In this document: positions 1 to 5,532 of the stretch, in pieces
How positions within the stretch are numbered: position 1 is the stretch's first letter
How the letters are laid out: every line of letters begins with the position of its first letter
Origin: Candidatus Accumulibacter iunctus
GTDB taxonomy: Bacteria > Pseudomonadota > Gammaproteobacteria > Burkholderiales > Rhodocyclaceae
Length of the DNA: 6,648 bases
Reading direction: 5' to 3'
Assembly (NCBI GenBank): GCA_002345025.1
Contig: DDUX01000078.1
Span: 1-6,648 of the forward strand
Position numbers and translations under genes: made by a program
Notes under the pieces: model-generated
Database searches by the model: none
Told to the model about the DNA's origin: nothing
What the model saw: only the letters and a program-made list of their open reading frames with translations

Positions 1-2
1 CC

Positions 3-74
3 GCCATCACCCCTCAGCAGAAGGAGCTGTTCGAAACCGTCGCCCTGCCCGAGCCCTCCGCCAGACGCCTGTAG
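3..74 (+). CDS. 3' end of an unidentified gene (last 23 codons)
   Basis: An open frame enters from the left edge and ends at TAG 72-74. The visible C-terminus begins ITPQQKELFETV and ends LPEPSARRL. A short polar tail with a 'TPQQ.ELF..L.LPEP' pattern recalls the C-termini of some DDE transposases, but this is an impression from memory, not an identification. No start codon, domain or motif lies inside the window, and the gene could equally be an unrelated protein. There is no clear hairpin plus T-tract after the stop. Confidence 0.4.
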   Translation, partial: AITPQQKELFETVALPEPSARRL

Positions 75-144
75 TGCCAATTCGGGAACCGTGAATTGCG
101 CACAAACAATCACTTAGCCGTATTTTTGTCGAACTCGGGCGGCC

Positions 145-165
145 TGAGCCCAAACGTTGGGTCTC
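145..165 (+). repeat. Short hairpin resembling an attC right end
   Basis: GAGCCCAA (146-153) and TTGGGTCTC (157-165) pair around a 3-base ACG loop with one bulged T, giving a small hairpin. Read as a line, TGAGCCCAAACGTTGGGT (145-162) resembles the right ends of the two attC-like sites further on: TGAGCTTTGACGTTCGGGGT at 2671 and TGACCTCCACGTTGGGC at 3480. It ends in GTTGGGT, which fits the integron core GTTRRRY. No matching left half or central stem is visible before it, so it is at most a truncated site; it may just be a hairpin in the leader of the downstream gene. Confidence 0.3.
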
Positions 166-249
166 GCAACCACATCCACCGCGACTTCGTTCACCGCACA
201 AATTGTCGATCAATGATCGAATGCAATTACACCCAAGAAGGGGATCTAC

Positions 250-2370
250 ATGAAGTACTACGACTTGCGAGCTCTGCTTTCCTCTGGCAAGCAGGTATTC
301 ACGGTCACGGACCCCTCCCCGTCGTTCCAGGTGGCAAATGTAGGAGATCGTCCGTACATCGAGCCGATGTTCGAAAAGGCGATTTTCGAAACGGAGCGTC
401 CGACGATCATTCTTGTATCCGCAGTCGGTGCTTCTGGCAAGACAGCGCTAGCGCGGCGGATTTCTAATGACCTCCGACTACCGCTTCTTGACTTGGGATT
501 GCACAAGCCAGTCGGTGATAACACTCTCACCGGACTCTTGACTCACTCATTTGACGTCCAGGACATAAGCAATGTCTTTGGTGGCTTGGGGACTGGCAAC
601 TACGGAGTCATCATCGACGGTGTTGACGAAGGTCGATCCAAGACCACCGAAAAAGCCTTCGAAGCGTTTCTGGACGATGTAATAAAACTATCGAAGAAGG
701 CGAAAGCAACTACATTCGTATTGCTAGGCCGCACGCAGATTCTCGATGAATCTTGGGTGTATCTTACCGACAAGGGAATCTCTGCGGCGTTGATATCAAT
801 ATCGCCATTCAACCTTGAGCAAGCAAGACATTACATCGACACCTTTACGGGCGCCGCCGAATCTGCCTACGCTAATCAATATACCACTGCACGGAATATC
901 ATTTTAGAAAAGCTCGGAACGGCGTTCGCCGACCACACTGCTGCTAAAAGCCAGGACTTTTTGTCATTTATCGGCTATCCACCAGTACTGGATGCAATCG
1001 TAGCGTTGCTTAAAGAGGAGAGGAATTACCACAAACTACTTGAGGCTCTGAGCGATCCAGGCGGTGGGAACGTGGAAGTCGCTCTCCTTGATCGGATAGC
1101 TCGCTACATCCTGAATAGAGAGCGGGAAGAGAAGGTCATCCCGAATATCATCAAGCCACTGATTGAAGACGCGCCGCGCCACCTCAAGGATCGGGTAACT
1201 TCAAGCATCTTCTCCATCGAAGAACAGTGCCAAAGGCTAATTGCTCATTGCCTTGGAAAACGACTGAGACTGTCCTCTATTGGAGAGCCGGCGCTCGACG
1301 AGCACTACGAAGATCAACTTTCATCGTGGTTGCCTGAGCATCCTTTTGTTTCGGGATCCGAATTCCGCAATGCCGTATTCGAAGCGCTGGCAGTCGCGAC
1401 CGCGATGTGTGACGGAAAGGCGCGTCTCGCACCGTTGGTCGATCAGTATCTTGCAACGCACAAGCACAGCTACCACTTGGTGTACATGCTCGACATTGCT
1501 TCCAAAGATCGCCAACTGCCAATCAATGCTGTTGGTCCTTTGTTCGCAGCGGCAATGGAGTTTCAGTCGGCGTTCTCACAAGTTGAACTTCACCTTGATG
1601 GCACCGCGTGGTCGGAAGATCCCGATGACAGCACTGGAAGCGGCAAGGCTGACATCGCGATCGATATCGATGTTCTCATGGGGCCACTTGCCTCAACCGA
1701 ACCCAAATCATTTTCCTTCACCGGTCAGGTTACATCGGCCGATACCATTCAGCTCGGTTCGCGCTTAAGCTCGACCTTCGTGTCAGTCCCGTGTTCCATT
1801 GGAATCGGCGGCACTCAAGAGCTTGAACTGACCTCGCCGGTTGAAATATCGGCGCGTTCGATTGCGGTCGACGCGAGGTCGCTGATCGTGAGAACGGCCC
1901 CTCAACAGAAAGCAGAACCCCAGCCAGTGCTTTTTGATGCTCAGCGCTTGGCATCTCGCTTGGAATCGATCACGACCAACGGCATACCTCTGACCTTTTC
2001 GCTTGCGACGCTGGACGATGTTCGGTACCCGGCGGTTCAATACTCCGAGAAATCTTCCGAACCTCCTGCAGATCCTTTACTCAGACAGAAGTATTTTCGA
2101 CTCAAGCGGATACTGTTGGAGTTTCGTTCACACAGCAAAGGATCTCTCGCAAAGTACCGCCACAAGATCGAGCATGAGCGAGTTCTGAAGAATAGAACAG
2201 GAGCAGCCGTGCTCGAGAAGCTCGTTGCAGACGGAATACTCAAGCTTAGCGGAGTCATGTATCACCTCGAACCAGATAATCTCAGTAAACACATCGGAAT
2301 CTCGTGGCTCGATTTGAGAAAGGGGCGAATGGCCACCTCCTTGACCGACTATCTCAGATCGATTCCTTGA
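250..2370 (+). CDS. STAND/NACHT-type P-loop NTPase, possible defence protein
   Basis: 706 residues. Translation should start at ATG 250, because AAGAAGGGG (235-243) lies 6 bases before it. Seen: a Walker A variant AVGASGKT (58-65, first glycine replaced by alanine), a Walker B IIDGVDEG (121-128; D123, D126, E127), and the strand FVLLGRT (156-162) placing R161 where NACHT/STAND ATPases carry their sensor arginine. SPFNLEQARHYI (185-196) and IGYPPVLDAIVALL (241-254) look like the helical segments that follow the core in this class. Residues 260-440 are helical, about 441-548 are beta-rich, and 611-690 look like a winged helix. No signal peptide, membrane segment, nuclease, protease or TIR domain is visible, and only about 50 residues precede the ATPase. 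In this class nucleotide binding typically drives oligomerisation after a trigger is sensed, often phage protein; that role here is inference. Base composition is less GC-rich than the IS and recombinase regions to the right, suggesting transfer. Confidence 0.8.
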   Translation: MKYYDLRALLSSGKQVFTVTDPSPSFQVANVGDRPYIEPMFEKAIFETERPTIILVSAVGASGKTALARRISNDLRLPLLDLGLHKPVGDNTLTGLLTHSFDVQDISNVFGGLGTGNYGVIIDGVDEGRSKTTEKAFEAFLDDVIKLSKKAKATTFVLLGRTQILDESWVYLTDKGISAALISISPFNLEQARHYIDTFTGAAESAYANQYTTARNIILEKLGTAFADHTAAKSQDFLSFIGYPPVLDAIVALLKEERNYHKLLEALSDPGGGNVEVALLDRIARYILNREREEKVIPNIIKPLIEDAPRHLKDRVTSSIFSIEEQCQRLIAHCLGKRLRLSSIGEPALDEHYEDQLSSWLPEHPFVSGSEFRNAVFEALAVATAMCDGKARLAPLVDQYLATHKHSYHLVYMLDIASKDRQLPINAVGPLFAAAMEFQSAFSQVELHLDGTAWSEDPDDSTGSGKADIAIDIDVLMGPLASTEPKSFSFTGQVTSADTIQLGSRLSSTFVSVPCSIGIGGTQELELTSPVEISARSIAVDARSLIVRTAPQQKAEPQPVLFDAQRLASRLESITTNGIPLTFSLATLDDVRYPAVQYSEKSSEPPADPLLRQKYFRLKRILLEFRSHSKGSLAKYRHKIEHERVLKNRTGAAVLEKLVADGILKLSGVMYHLEPDNLSKHIGISWLDLRKGRMATSLTDYLRSIP

Positions 2371-2452
2371 AACAAAAAAACCCACGGTAGGATTAATAAA
2401 CCGAATCAAAAGGTAGAGAGCAAAAAAAAGGAGCGAAATAGGCAGAGAAATA

Positions 2453-2508
2453 GGGGACAGACCACGTTTTCCGAGCCAGCGAATAATGCGGGGCAAACCA
2501 CGGTTTTC
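2453..2508 (+). repeat. Two direct copies of a GGGGACAGACCACGTTTTC-like motif
   Basis: GGGGACAGACCACGTTTTCC at 2453-2472 and GGGGCAAACCACGGTTTTC at 2490-2508 are imperfect direct repeats 37 bases apart, differing by small indels and substitutions. From memory, the reverse complement (CGTGGTCTGTCCCC) recurs between genes in many proteobacteria, sometimes near REP-associated transposases; I could not verify that. The second copy directly precedes the AAGGAG site of the PIN-gene relic. Confidence 0.5.
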
Positions 2509-2526
2509 TGAAGGAGAGTTGAATTC

Positions 2527-2604
2527 ATGAAGCGCAAGATATACGTTGAGACCTCCGTCATGAAAATCAAACGCATAAAATCAAAGGGGCCAGGGTCGGA
2601 TTAA
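2527..2604 (+). pseudogene. N-terminal relic of a PIN-domain (VapC-like) toxin gene
   Basis: AAGGAG (2511-2516) precedes ATG 2527 by 10 bases, and the frame reads MKRKIYVETSVMKIKRIK... to TAA 2602-2604, 25 codons in all. The opening MKRKIYVETSV matches the first beta strand of PIN-domain ribonucleases, where the sequence (I/V)Y(I/V)(E/D)TS carries the first catalytic acidic residue (here E8). After residue 11 similarity stops and the frame runs into unrelated repeat-like sequence. An intact PIN protein has about 130-150 residues, so this is a 5' stub whose remainder was deleted or displaced. A real 25-residue peptide cannot be excluded but seems less likely. Confidence 0.5.
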
Positions 2605-2616
2605 ATGCAAAGTAAT

Positions 2617-2690
2617 ACCCCAACTCGGCGCTCCAAAGGGACGCTGCGCGAAAAAGCCGCGCAGCGTCCCTGAGCTTTGACGTTCGGGGT
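2617..2690 (+). repeat. attC: attC-like integron recombination site 1
   Basis: The left end ACCCCAAC (2617-2624) can pair with the right end GTTCGGGGT (2682-2690) if one C is bulged. Inside, AGGGACGCTGCGCG (2637-2650) and CGCGCAGCGTCCCT (2658-2671) form a perfect 14-bp stem with a 7-base AAAAAGC loop, and CAAAG/CTTTG pair next to it. Outer simple sites, inner arms and a central hairpin are the architecture of attC, the folded single-strand substrate of integron integrase. The right core GTTCGGG departs from the GTTRRRY consensus, so the site may be degenerate. No T-tract follows the stem, which argues against a terminator. Site 2 shares GGGACGCTGCGCG and AAGCCGCGC. Confidence 0.6.
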
Positions 2691-2747
2691 GCTCCGCGAT
2701 GCACCACTTGTGCAAAGCCATATTCGTTTTCACGGGAGGGGGAAGCT

Positions 2748-3422
2748 ATGATTCATAAGCTCGTAGTTCTAGCTGTCGTAAGCACGCTTTGCTTACCGGT
2801 GTTGGCTGAAAACAATGCGCCTCCGCTAAAGAAAGTCGAGGCATTACGACAGCAGGGGTATTCAGTAAGAACAATCACGCCAATCTTCAGCCAACTGGTG
2901 ACGTTTTCATTTCCCAAAGGATTCGTGCCCGCGTTCGAGGACGCAAAAGATGGCCAGTACATTCAAGAGTCTGTCCTCGAAGGAGAGAGTTTAAAGAAGT
3001 GGTCTCAAATGGTAACGATCACTGGAGCAAAGGGTCTTGCATCAAATCCGAACCTAACCCCGGCAGGGTTTGCTGGCGGAATGGCTGGCGGTTTCCAACG
3101 CACGTGTCCAGACTCATACACCGCCACTGGCCTTGGTGAAATGAAATTTGGCAACCATGACGGATTTGTCGCCGTCGTAAGTTGCGGAGTCGCAAATCCA
3201 GTCGGAGAGTCTTATAGCGAATCCATGCTCCTGATCGTTATCAAAGGCGAGCGTGACTACTACACCATCCAGTGGGCTGAGCGAGGTGAGGCATCGAAGA
3301 CTCCGATCAAGTTCGACAATGCCAAATGGGCTGAAAGATTGAAGAGACTTACCCCTATCAAGTTATGCCCTATTGTCCCAGGGGAGCGGGCTCCCTACCC
3401 CAGTTGCGCCAACCGCACCTAA
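2748..3422 (+). CDS. Secreted protein of unknown function, probable integron cassette gene
   Basis: 224 residues from ATG 2748, preceded by the purine-rich site GGGAGGGGGAAG (2734-2745). Residues 1-20 are a Sec signal peptide: MIHK, a hydrophobic core LVVLAVVSTLCL, then cleavage likely after PVLA before ENN. C15 lies in the signal core and there is no lipobox at the cleavage point, so it is not an obvious lipoprotein. The mature chain has four cysteines (C120, C146, C207, C220), consistent with two disulfides in the periplasm or outside the cell. A conserved-looking core includes VTFSFPKGFVPAFED (51-65) and YYTIQWAERGE (171-181). I do not recognise a characterised family. The gene lies between two attC-like sites in the same orientation, starting 58 bases after the first and ending 10 bases before the second, which is the usual layout of a cassette about 0.8 kb long. 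Confidence 0.8.
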   Translation: MIHKLVVLAVVSTLCLPVLAENNAPPLKKVEALRQQGYSVRTITPIFSQLVTFSFPKGFVPAFEDAKDGQYIQESVLEGESLKKWSQMVTITGAKGLASNPNLTPAGFAGGMAGGFQRTCPDSYTATGLGEMKFGNHDGFVAVVSCGVANPVGESYSESMLLIVIKGERDYYTIQWAERGEASKTPIKFDNAKWAERLKRLTPIKLCPIVPGERAPYPSCANRT

Positions 3423-3431
3423 TGTCTCCGC

Positions 3432-3496
3432 ACCCCAACCCTGCGGTGCAGGGGACGCTGCGCGCTGAAGCCGCGCCGGTGACCTCCACGTTGGGC
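3432..3496 (+). repeat. attC: attC-like integron recombination site 2
   Basis: The left end ACCCCAAC (3432-3439) is identical to that of site 1. The right end is GTTGGGC (3490-3496), a perfect GTTRRRY core. GTGCAGG (3446-3452) and CCTCCAC (3483-3489) can form the inner arms with one mismatch, and GGGACGCTGCGCG (3452-3464) and AAGCCGCGC (3468-3476) repeat the core of site 1, though the central stem here is less perfect. It follows the stop of the secreted-protein gene by 10 bases, as expected for the attC of that cassette. An IS4-family element is inserted within the right core: GTTGGG belongs to the target duplication and the final C is the first base of the element. Confidence 0.65.
3486..3495. 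repeat. Left 10-bp target-site duplication of the IS4 element
   Basis: CCACGTTGGG directly before the left inverted repeat is repeated exactly at 4910-4919 directly after the right one. Ten bases fits the 8-13 bp duplications known for IS4-family elements. Confidence 0.9.
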
Positions 3497-3514
3497 AATG
3501 CTCTCAAGCTAACA
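3496..3514 (+). repeat. Left terminal inverted repeat of the IS4 element
   Basis: CAATGCTCTCAAGCTAACA matches the reverse complement of 4891-4909 at 18 of 19 positions. Confidence 0.9.
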
Positions 3515-3522
3515 GAACATGG

Positions 3523-4659
3523 TCATACCGATCCCTTGTAGGCGTGTGACAAATGAGGTTTTTTGGTGAAGTCTCTTGGGTATGATCGGTTTGGCTTGAT
3601 CTGGACGAGATTCTTGATGAGTTGGTTGAAGACGGAGGCGACATTGTCGAGAGCATCGAGGCCTTGGAGAAGCCAGCGGCCGAGGGTGCGCTTGATGCGA
3701 GAGAAGGTGTCGCCGCGGTTGATGAAGTAGCGAGCACGGGTGTTGGGATCGAGGGCTTCGCTGGCGGCATGGACGGCCAAGGCGTTGAGGTTGTCGCAGA
3801 GGACTTTTGCGCCGAAGTCTTGTTGTGCCGCCAGCCAGGACATGCCTGACAAGTGCTCCAGGGCCAGACGGTGCTTGATCCGGCGGAATGCCTCCTCAAT
3901 TCTCCATCGGGAGTGATACAGTGCCCCGAATTGGTGAGCGGGGTAGGCGTCGAGATCCAGGAGCGAGGTCACGAGGACACGCACCTTTTGGCCGAACACT
4001 TGGCGAATGAGGCGCACTTTGCAGGGCGTTGCGGCGATTTCGTAGTCGAGCGCATCCTGTTTGCAAGGGGCGGGCAGGGTCACGATCTGCTCGGCGAGGC
4101 CGGATCGACGGAAGGCTCGAATGGCGCCGAAATTAAGGCTGTCCGCTCGCATGCAGAAGTGGCGTCCTCGCTGCGTCAAGGCGGCGAAGAGCCAGTAGGC
4201 TGGGTAACCGCGATCAAGCACCAGGATGTCGTTGTGGCGCAGTTTGTCGAGGTGCTCGAAGAGCATCTGGCGCTCGCCGACCTCGGGAAAATACAACTTG
4301 GCGGCGAGGGTCATTTCGATCCCTGGCAGGTAAAGCGCGAAGCCGATGGCATCGACCACGTGGCGAGCGAACGGCTTGCCGTCACGGGTCTTGCCGAACA
4401 GGGTCAGGCGCAGGGCCGTAGCATCGCCGGCAACCACGCGCAGCCCGTTCCACAATGGAAAGCCGAACTGCTCATCGACCAGAGTGAGGAACTGATCGTT
4501 GAGCAGTCCGAAAGCGGTGGCCGACACCTGCTTCCGGGCTTGGGCAAAGGCCTGCGCGGAGACTTTTCGCAGCAGGTCGGCGCGGTTCGCCAGATTGGCG
4601 AAGAACGCGTCCAGTTCAGACTGCACTTTCGAGGTGTATCCGCCGAGCAGGCAGGCCAT
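3523..4659 (-). CDS. IS4-family DDE transposase (start uncertain)
   Basis: Cuts and joins the ends of its own element. From ATG 4659 it has 378 residues. The DDE triad is visible: D79 in VVAGDAT, D149 in ILVLDRGYP, and E255. The IS4 signature Y-x2-R-x3-E-x6-K is exact: Y248, R251, E255, K262 in YHSRWRIEEAFRRIK. The first 40 residues from this ATG look like the middle of an IS4 N-terminal domain rather than its beginning, and the same frame continues upstream to a TAA at 4800-4798 with plausible protein (SKHLVSQAFFLQARLSEKAF) but no ATG, GTG or TTG. An ATG at 4775-4773 lies in a different frame whose TGA overlaps ATG 4659 (TGATG). I infer a small frame error near 4760-4780, or initiation at 4659. 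The catalytic part is intact. Confidence 0.85.
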   Translation of the reverse strand: MACLLGGYTSKVQSELDAFFANLANRADLLRKVSAQAFAQARKQVSATAFGLLNDQFLTLVDEQFGFPLWNGLRVVAGDATALRLTLFGKTRDGKPFARHVVDAIGFALYLPGIEMTLAAKLYFPEVGERQMLFEHLDKLRHNDILVLDRGYPAYWLFAALTQRGRHFCMRADSLNFGAIRAFRRSGLAEQIVTLPAPCKQDALDYEIAATPCKVRLIRQVFGQKVRVLVTSLLDLDAYPAHQFGALYHSRWRIEEAFRRIKHRLALEHLSGMSWLAAQQDFGAKVLCDNLNALAVHAASEALDPNTRARYFINRGDTFSRIKRTLGRWLLQGLDALDNVASVFNQLIKNLVQIKPNRSYPRDFTKKPHLSHAYKGSV

Positions 4660-4890
4660 CAGGCGGGCAAAACTGAGAACGCCGGTCCGCGAAAAGGCTT
4701 TCTCCGAAAGCCGAGCTTGAAGGAAAAACGCTTGAGAAACAAGATGCTTGGAGAACGAGTCAACGACGTTGACATAAAGATCGCAGAATATAAAATTTTA
4801 CATCCATATCAAGGGGATACCTACTTTGCCCTGTGCTCGACTAGCGCGCAAGCGGCTTCTCAGTCGGCCTATCGATTTATGCGTATTGGG

Positions 4891-4909
4891 TGTTAGGTTG
4901 AGAGCATTG
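4891..4909 (-). repeat. Right terminal inverted repeat of the IS4 element
   Basis: TGTTAGGTTGAGAGCATTG is the partner of 3496-3514, at the transposase 5' side. Confidence 0.9.
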
Positions 4910-4919
4910 CCACGTTGGG
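4910..4919. repeat. Right 10-bp target-site duplication of the IS4 element
   Basis: CCACGTTGGG, an exact copy of 3486-3495. With the next base it restores GTTGGGC (4914-4920), the attC right core, so the downstream DNA still begins with the core expected at a cassette boundary. Confidence 0.9.
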
Positions 4920-4940
4920 CCCCTTGGATGCTGACTGAGA

Positions 4941-5261
4941 CTACACCGCGCGGTGTCGCTTGACGTACTGCTGCAGCGCCTCATTCATGCGCGTCTGCCA
5001 GCCTTCGCCGGTTGATTTGAAGTATTCAACTACTTCGGCGCTGTATCGAACCGTTACCGCCACCTTTGTCGGGAGTTTCTGCGGCCCTCGCTGGCCGGGG
5101 AGTCGAACCTTTCCCTTGGCCCAGTACTTGGCCACGGCTTCAGCATCGTTGGGGTCGTATGGGCATTCCGAGTCCTTCACCTTCTCAGGCGCTGCAGCAA
5201 TTGCGGCAGCGATCTGCTCTTTGCTAAAGCTCGATGGCTTTGAAGTACGCACGCGTTTCAT
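4941..5261 (-). CDS. brnA: BrnA-type antitoxin
   Basis: Neutralises BrnT and, in the characterised Brucella pair, binds DNA to repress its own operon. I choose ATG 5261 (106 residues, MKRVRTSKPSS), preceded by GGTGA about 7 bases upstream; a GTG at 5270 would add three residues. The N-terminal half is charged and includes AAPEKVKDSECPYDPNDAEAV (24-44), a segment typical of the toxin-binding part. The C-terminal half has a strand KVAVTVRYS (66-74), then helices through GEGWQTRMNEALQQYVKRH (85-103), the ribbon-helix-helix fold ending usual for BrnA/DUF4415. The gene overlaps the 3' end of the toxin gene by 38 bases, in the toxin-first order usual for this family. It ends 21 bases from the duplicated IS target site. 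Confidence 0.88.
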   Translation of the reverse strand: MKRVRTSKPSSFSKEQIAAAIAAAPEKVKDSECPYDPNDAEAVAKYWAKGKVRLPGQRGPQKLPTKVAVTVRYSAEVVEYFKSTGEGWQTRMNEALQQYVKRHRAV

Positions 5262-5496
5262 GTTTATCACCGTAACGGCAGGAAATCACTCGGGCGCTAT
5301 CATCGCGCTCCGTCCAAACCAGGAAGACCACCCGATCACGAAACCATCCCAGGCTTCGCAGCCGCTGTTCGCCATACTTGTCGCCTTCGTCTTCCACCGT
5401 GACCATCGGGGCGTCAAATACGCAATCCACTTCGGCCAAGTCGATGCCGTGTGCTTTGAGATTCTTTTTGCGCTTGCTCTGATCCCAGGTGATCAT
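5224..5496 (-). CDS. brnT: BrnT-type ribonuclease toxin (DUF497)
   Basis: A small RNase that halts translation when freed from BrnA. It has 90 residues from ATG 5496, the family's usual size; MITWDQSKRKKNLKAHGIDL is the standard opening (W-D-x-x-K/x-x-x-N-x-x-x-H-G). Further family marks are AEVDCVFD (21-28), a strand RVVFLVWTERDD (55-66) and the C-terminal RVISCRYGDKHETRAYF (69-85). An upstream in-frame ATG at 5556 would add 20 residues, but they run inside the decayed transposase tail and lack family character. No ribosome-binding site stands at normal distance from ATG 5496 (AGGAG is more than 20 bases away), while a good promoter puts the likely transcript start at the ATG itself. The promoter and start lie at the 3' end of the IS91-type relic, so that decay forms the operon's upstream region. 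Confidence 0.9.
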   Translation of the reverse strand: MITWDQSKRKKNLKAHGIDLAEVDCVFDAPMVTVEDEGDKYGEQRLRSLGWFRDRVVFLVWTERDDSARVISCRYGDKHETRAYFKAIEL

Positions 5497-5502
5497 GTGC
5501 TT

Positions 5503-5532
5503 ATTGTAGTTACACAAAGCTCCTGATGTCCA
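5503..5532 (-). promoter_or_regulatory. Predicted sigma-70-type promoter for brnT-brnA
   Basis: On the minus strand, TGGACA (5532-5527, one mismatch to TTGACA) and TACAAT (5508-5503, one mismatch to TATAAT) are 18 bases apart. Transcription would start near 5497-5495, at the brnT ATG (5496), implying a leaderless or nearly leaderless message. The promoter overlaps the last codons of the transposase relic. In this family BrnA would be expected to bind here, but I see no clear palindromic operator. Confidence 0.5.

Larger units (their letters stand above)
2371..2747. other. Gene-free stretch holding repeats, a gene relic and an attC-like site
   Basis: No intact gene is visible in these 377 bases. 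They hold, in order: an A-rich segment after the NTPase stop without a convincing terminator, two copies of a GGGGACAGACCACG-type motif, a ribosome-binding site with the first codons of a PIN-domain gene, a segment AAAGGGGCCAGGGTCGGATT (2583-2602), the first attC-like site, and the leader of the secreted-protein gene. The mosaic looks like scars of successive insertions and deletions. Confidence 0.6.
3496..4909 (-). mobile_element. IS4-family insertion sequence, 1414 bp
   Basis: The ends are CAATGCTCTCAAGCTAACA (3496-3514) and, on the other strand, CAATGCTCTCAACCTAACA (4909-4891): inverted repeats of 19 bp with one mismatch. A perfect 10-bp duplication flanks them, so both ends are intact and the insertion is fairly recent. 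The single gene is a transposase on the minus strand. Long plus-strand frames across it are shadows of that gene. The 5' end of the transposase frame appears damaged, so whether the element can still move by itself is uncertain. Confidence 0.92.

Noticed and set aside
96..467. 123-codon plus-strand frame overlapping the NTPase start
   Set aside because: No convincing ribosome-binding site or family features, and it overlaps the NTPase P-loop region in another frame.
1280..1768. 162-codon plus-strand frame inside the NTPase gene
   Set aside because: Out-of-frame shadow; the NTPase frame is continuous and has the family motifs.
2637..2671. Perfect 14-bp stem as a rho-independent terminator
   Set aside because: No T-tract follows, and the same core sequence recurs at 3452-3476 with flanking core sites, which fits an attC-like site better.
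3853..4896. 347-codon plus-strand open frame across the IS4 element
   Set aside because: It is antisense to the transposase, whose DDE and YREK residues identify the real frame. Its own protein has no recognisable features and it runs through the right inverted repeat region.
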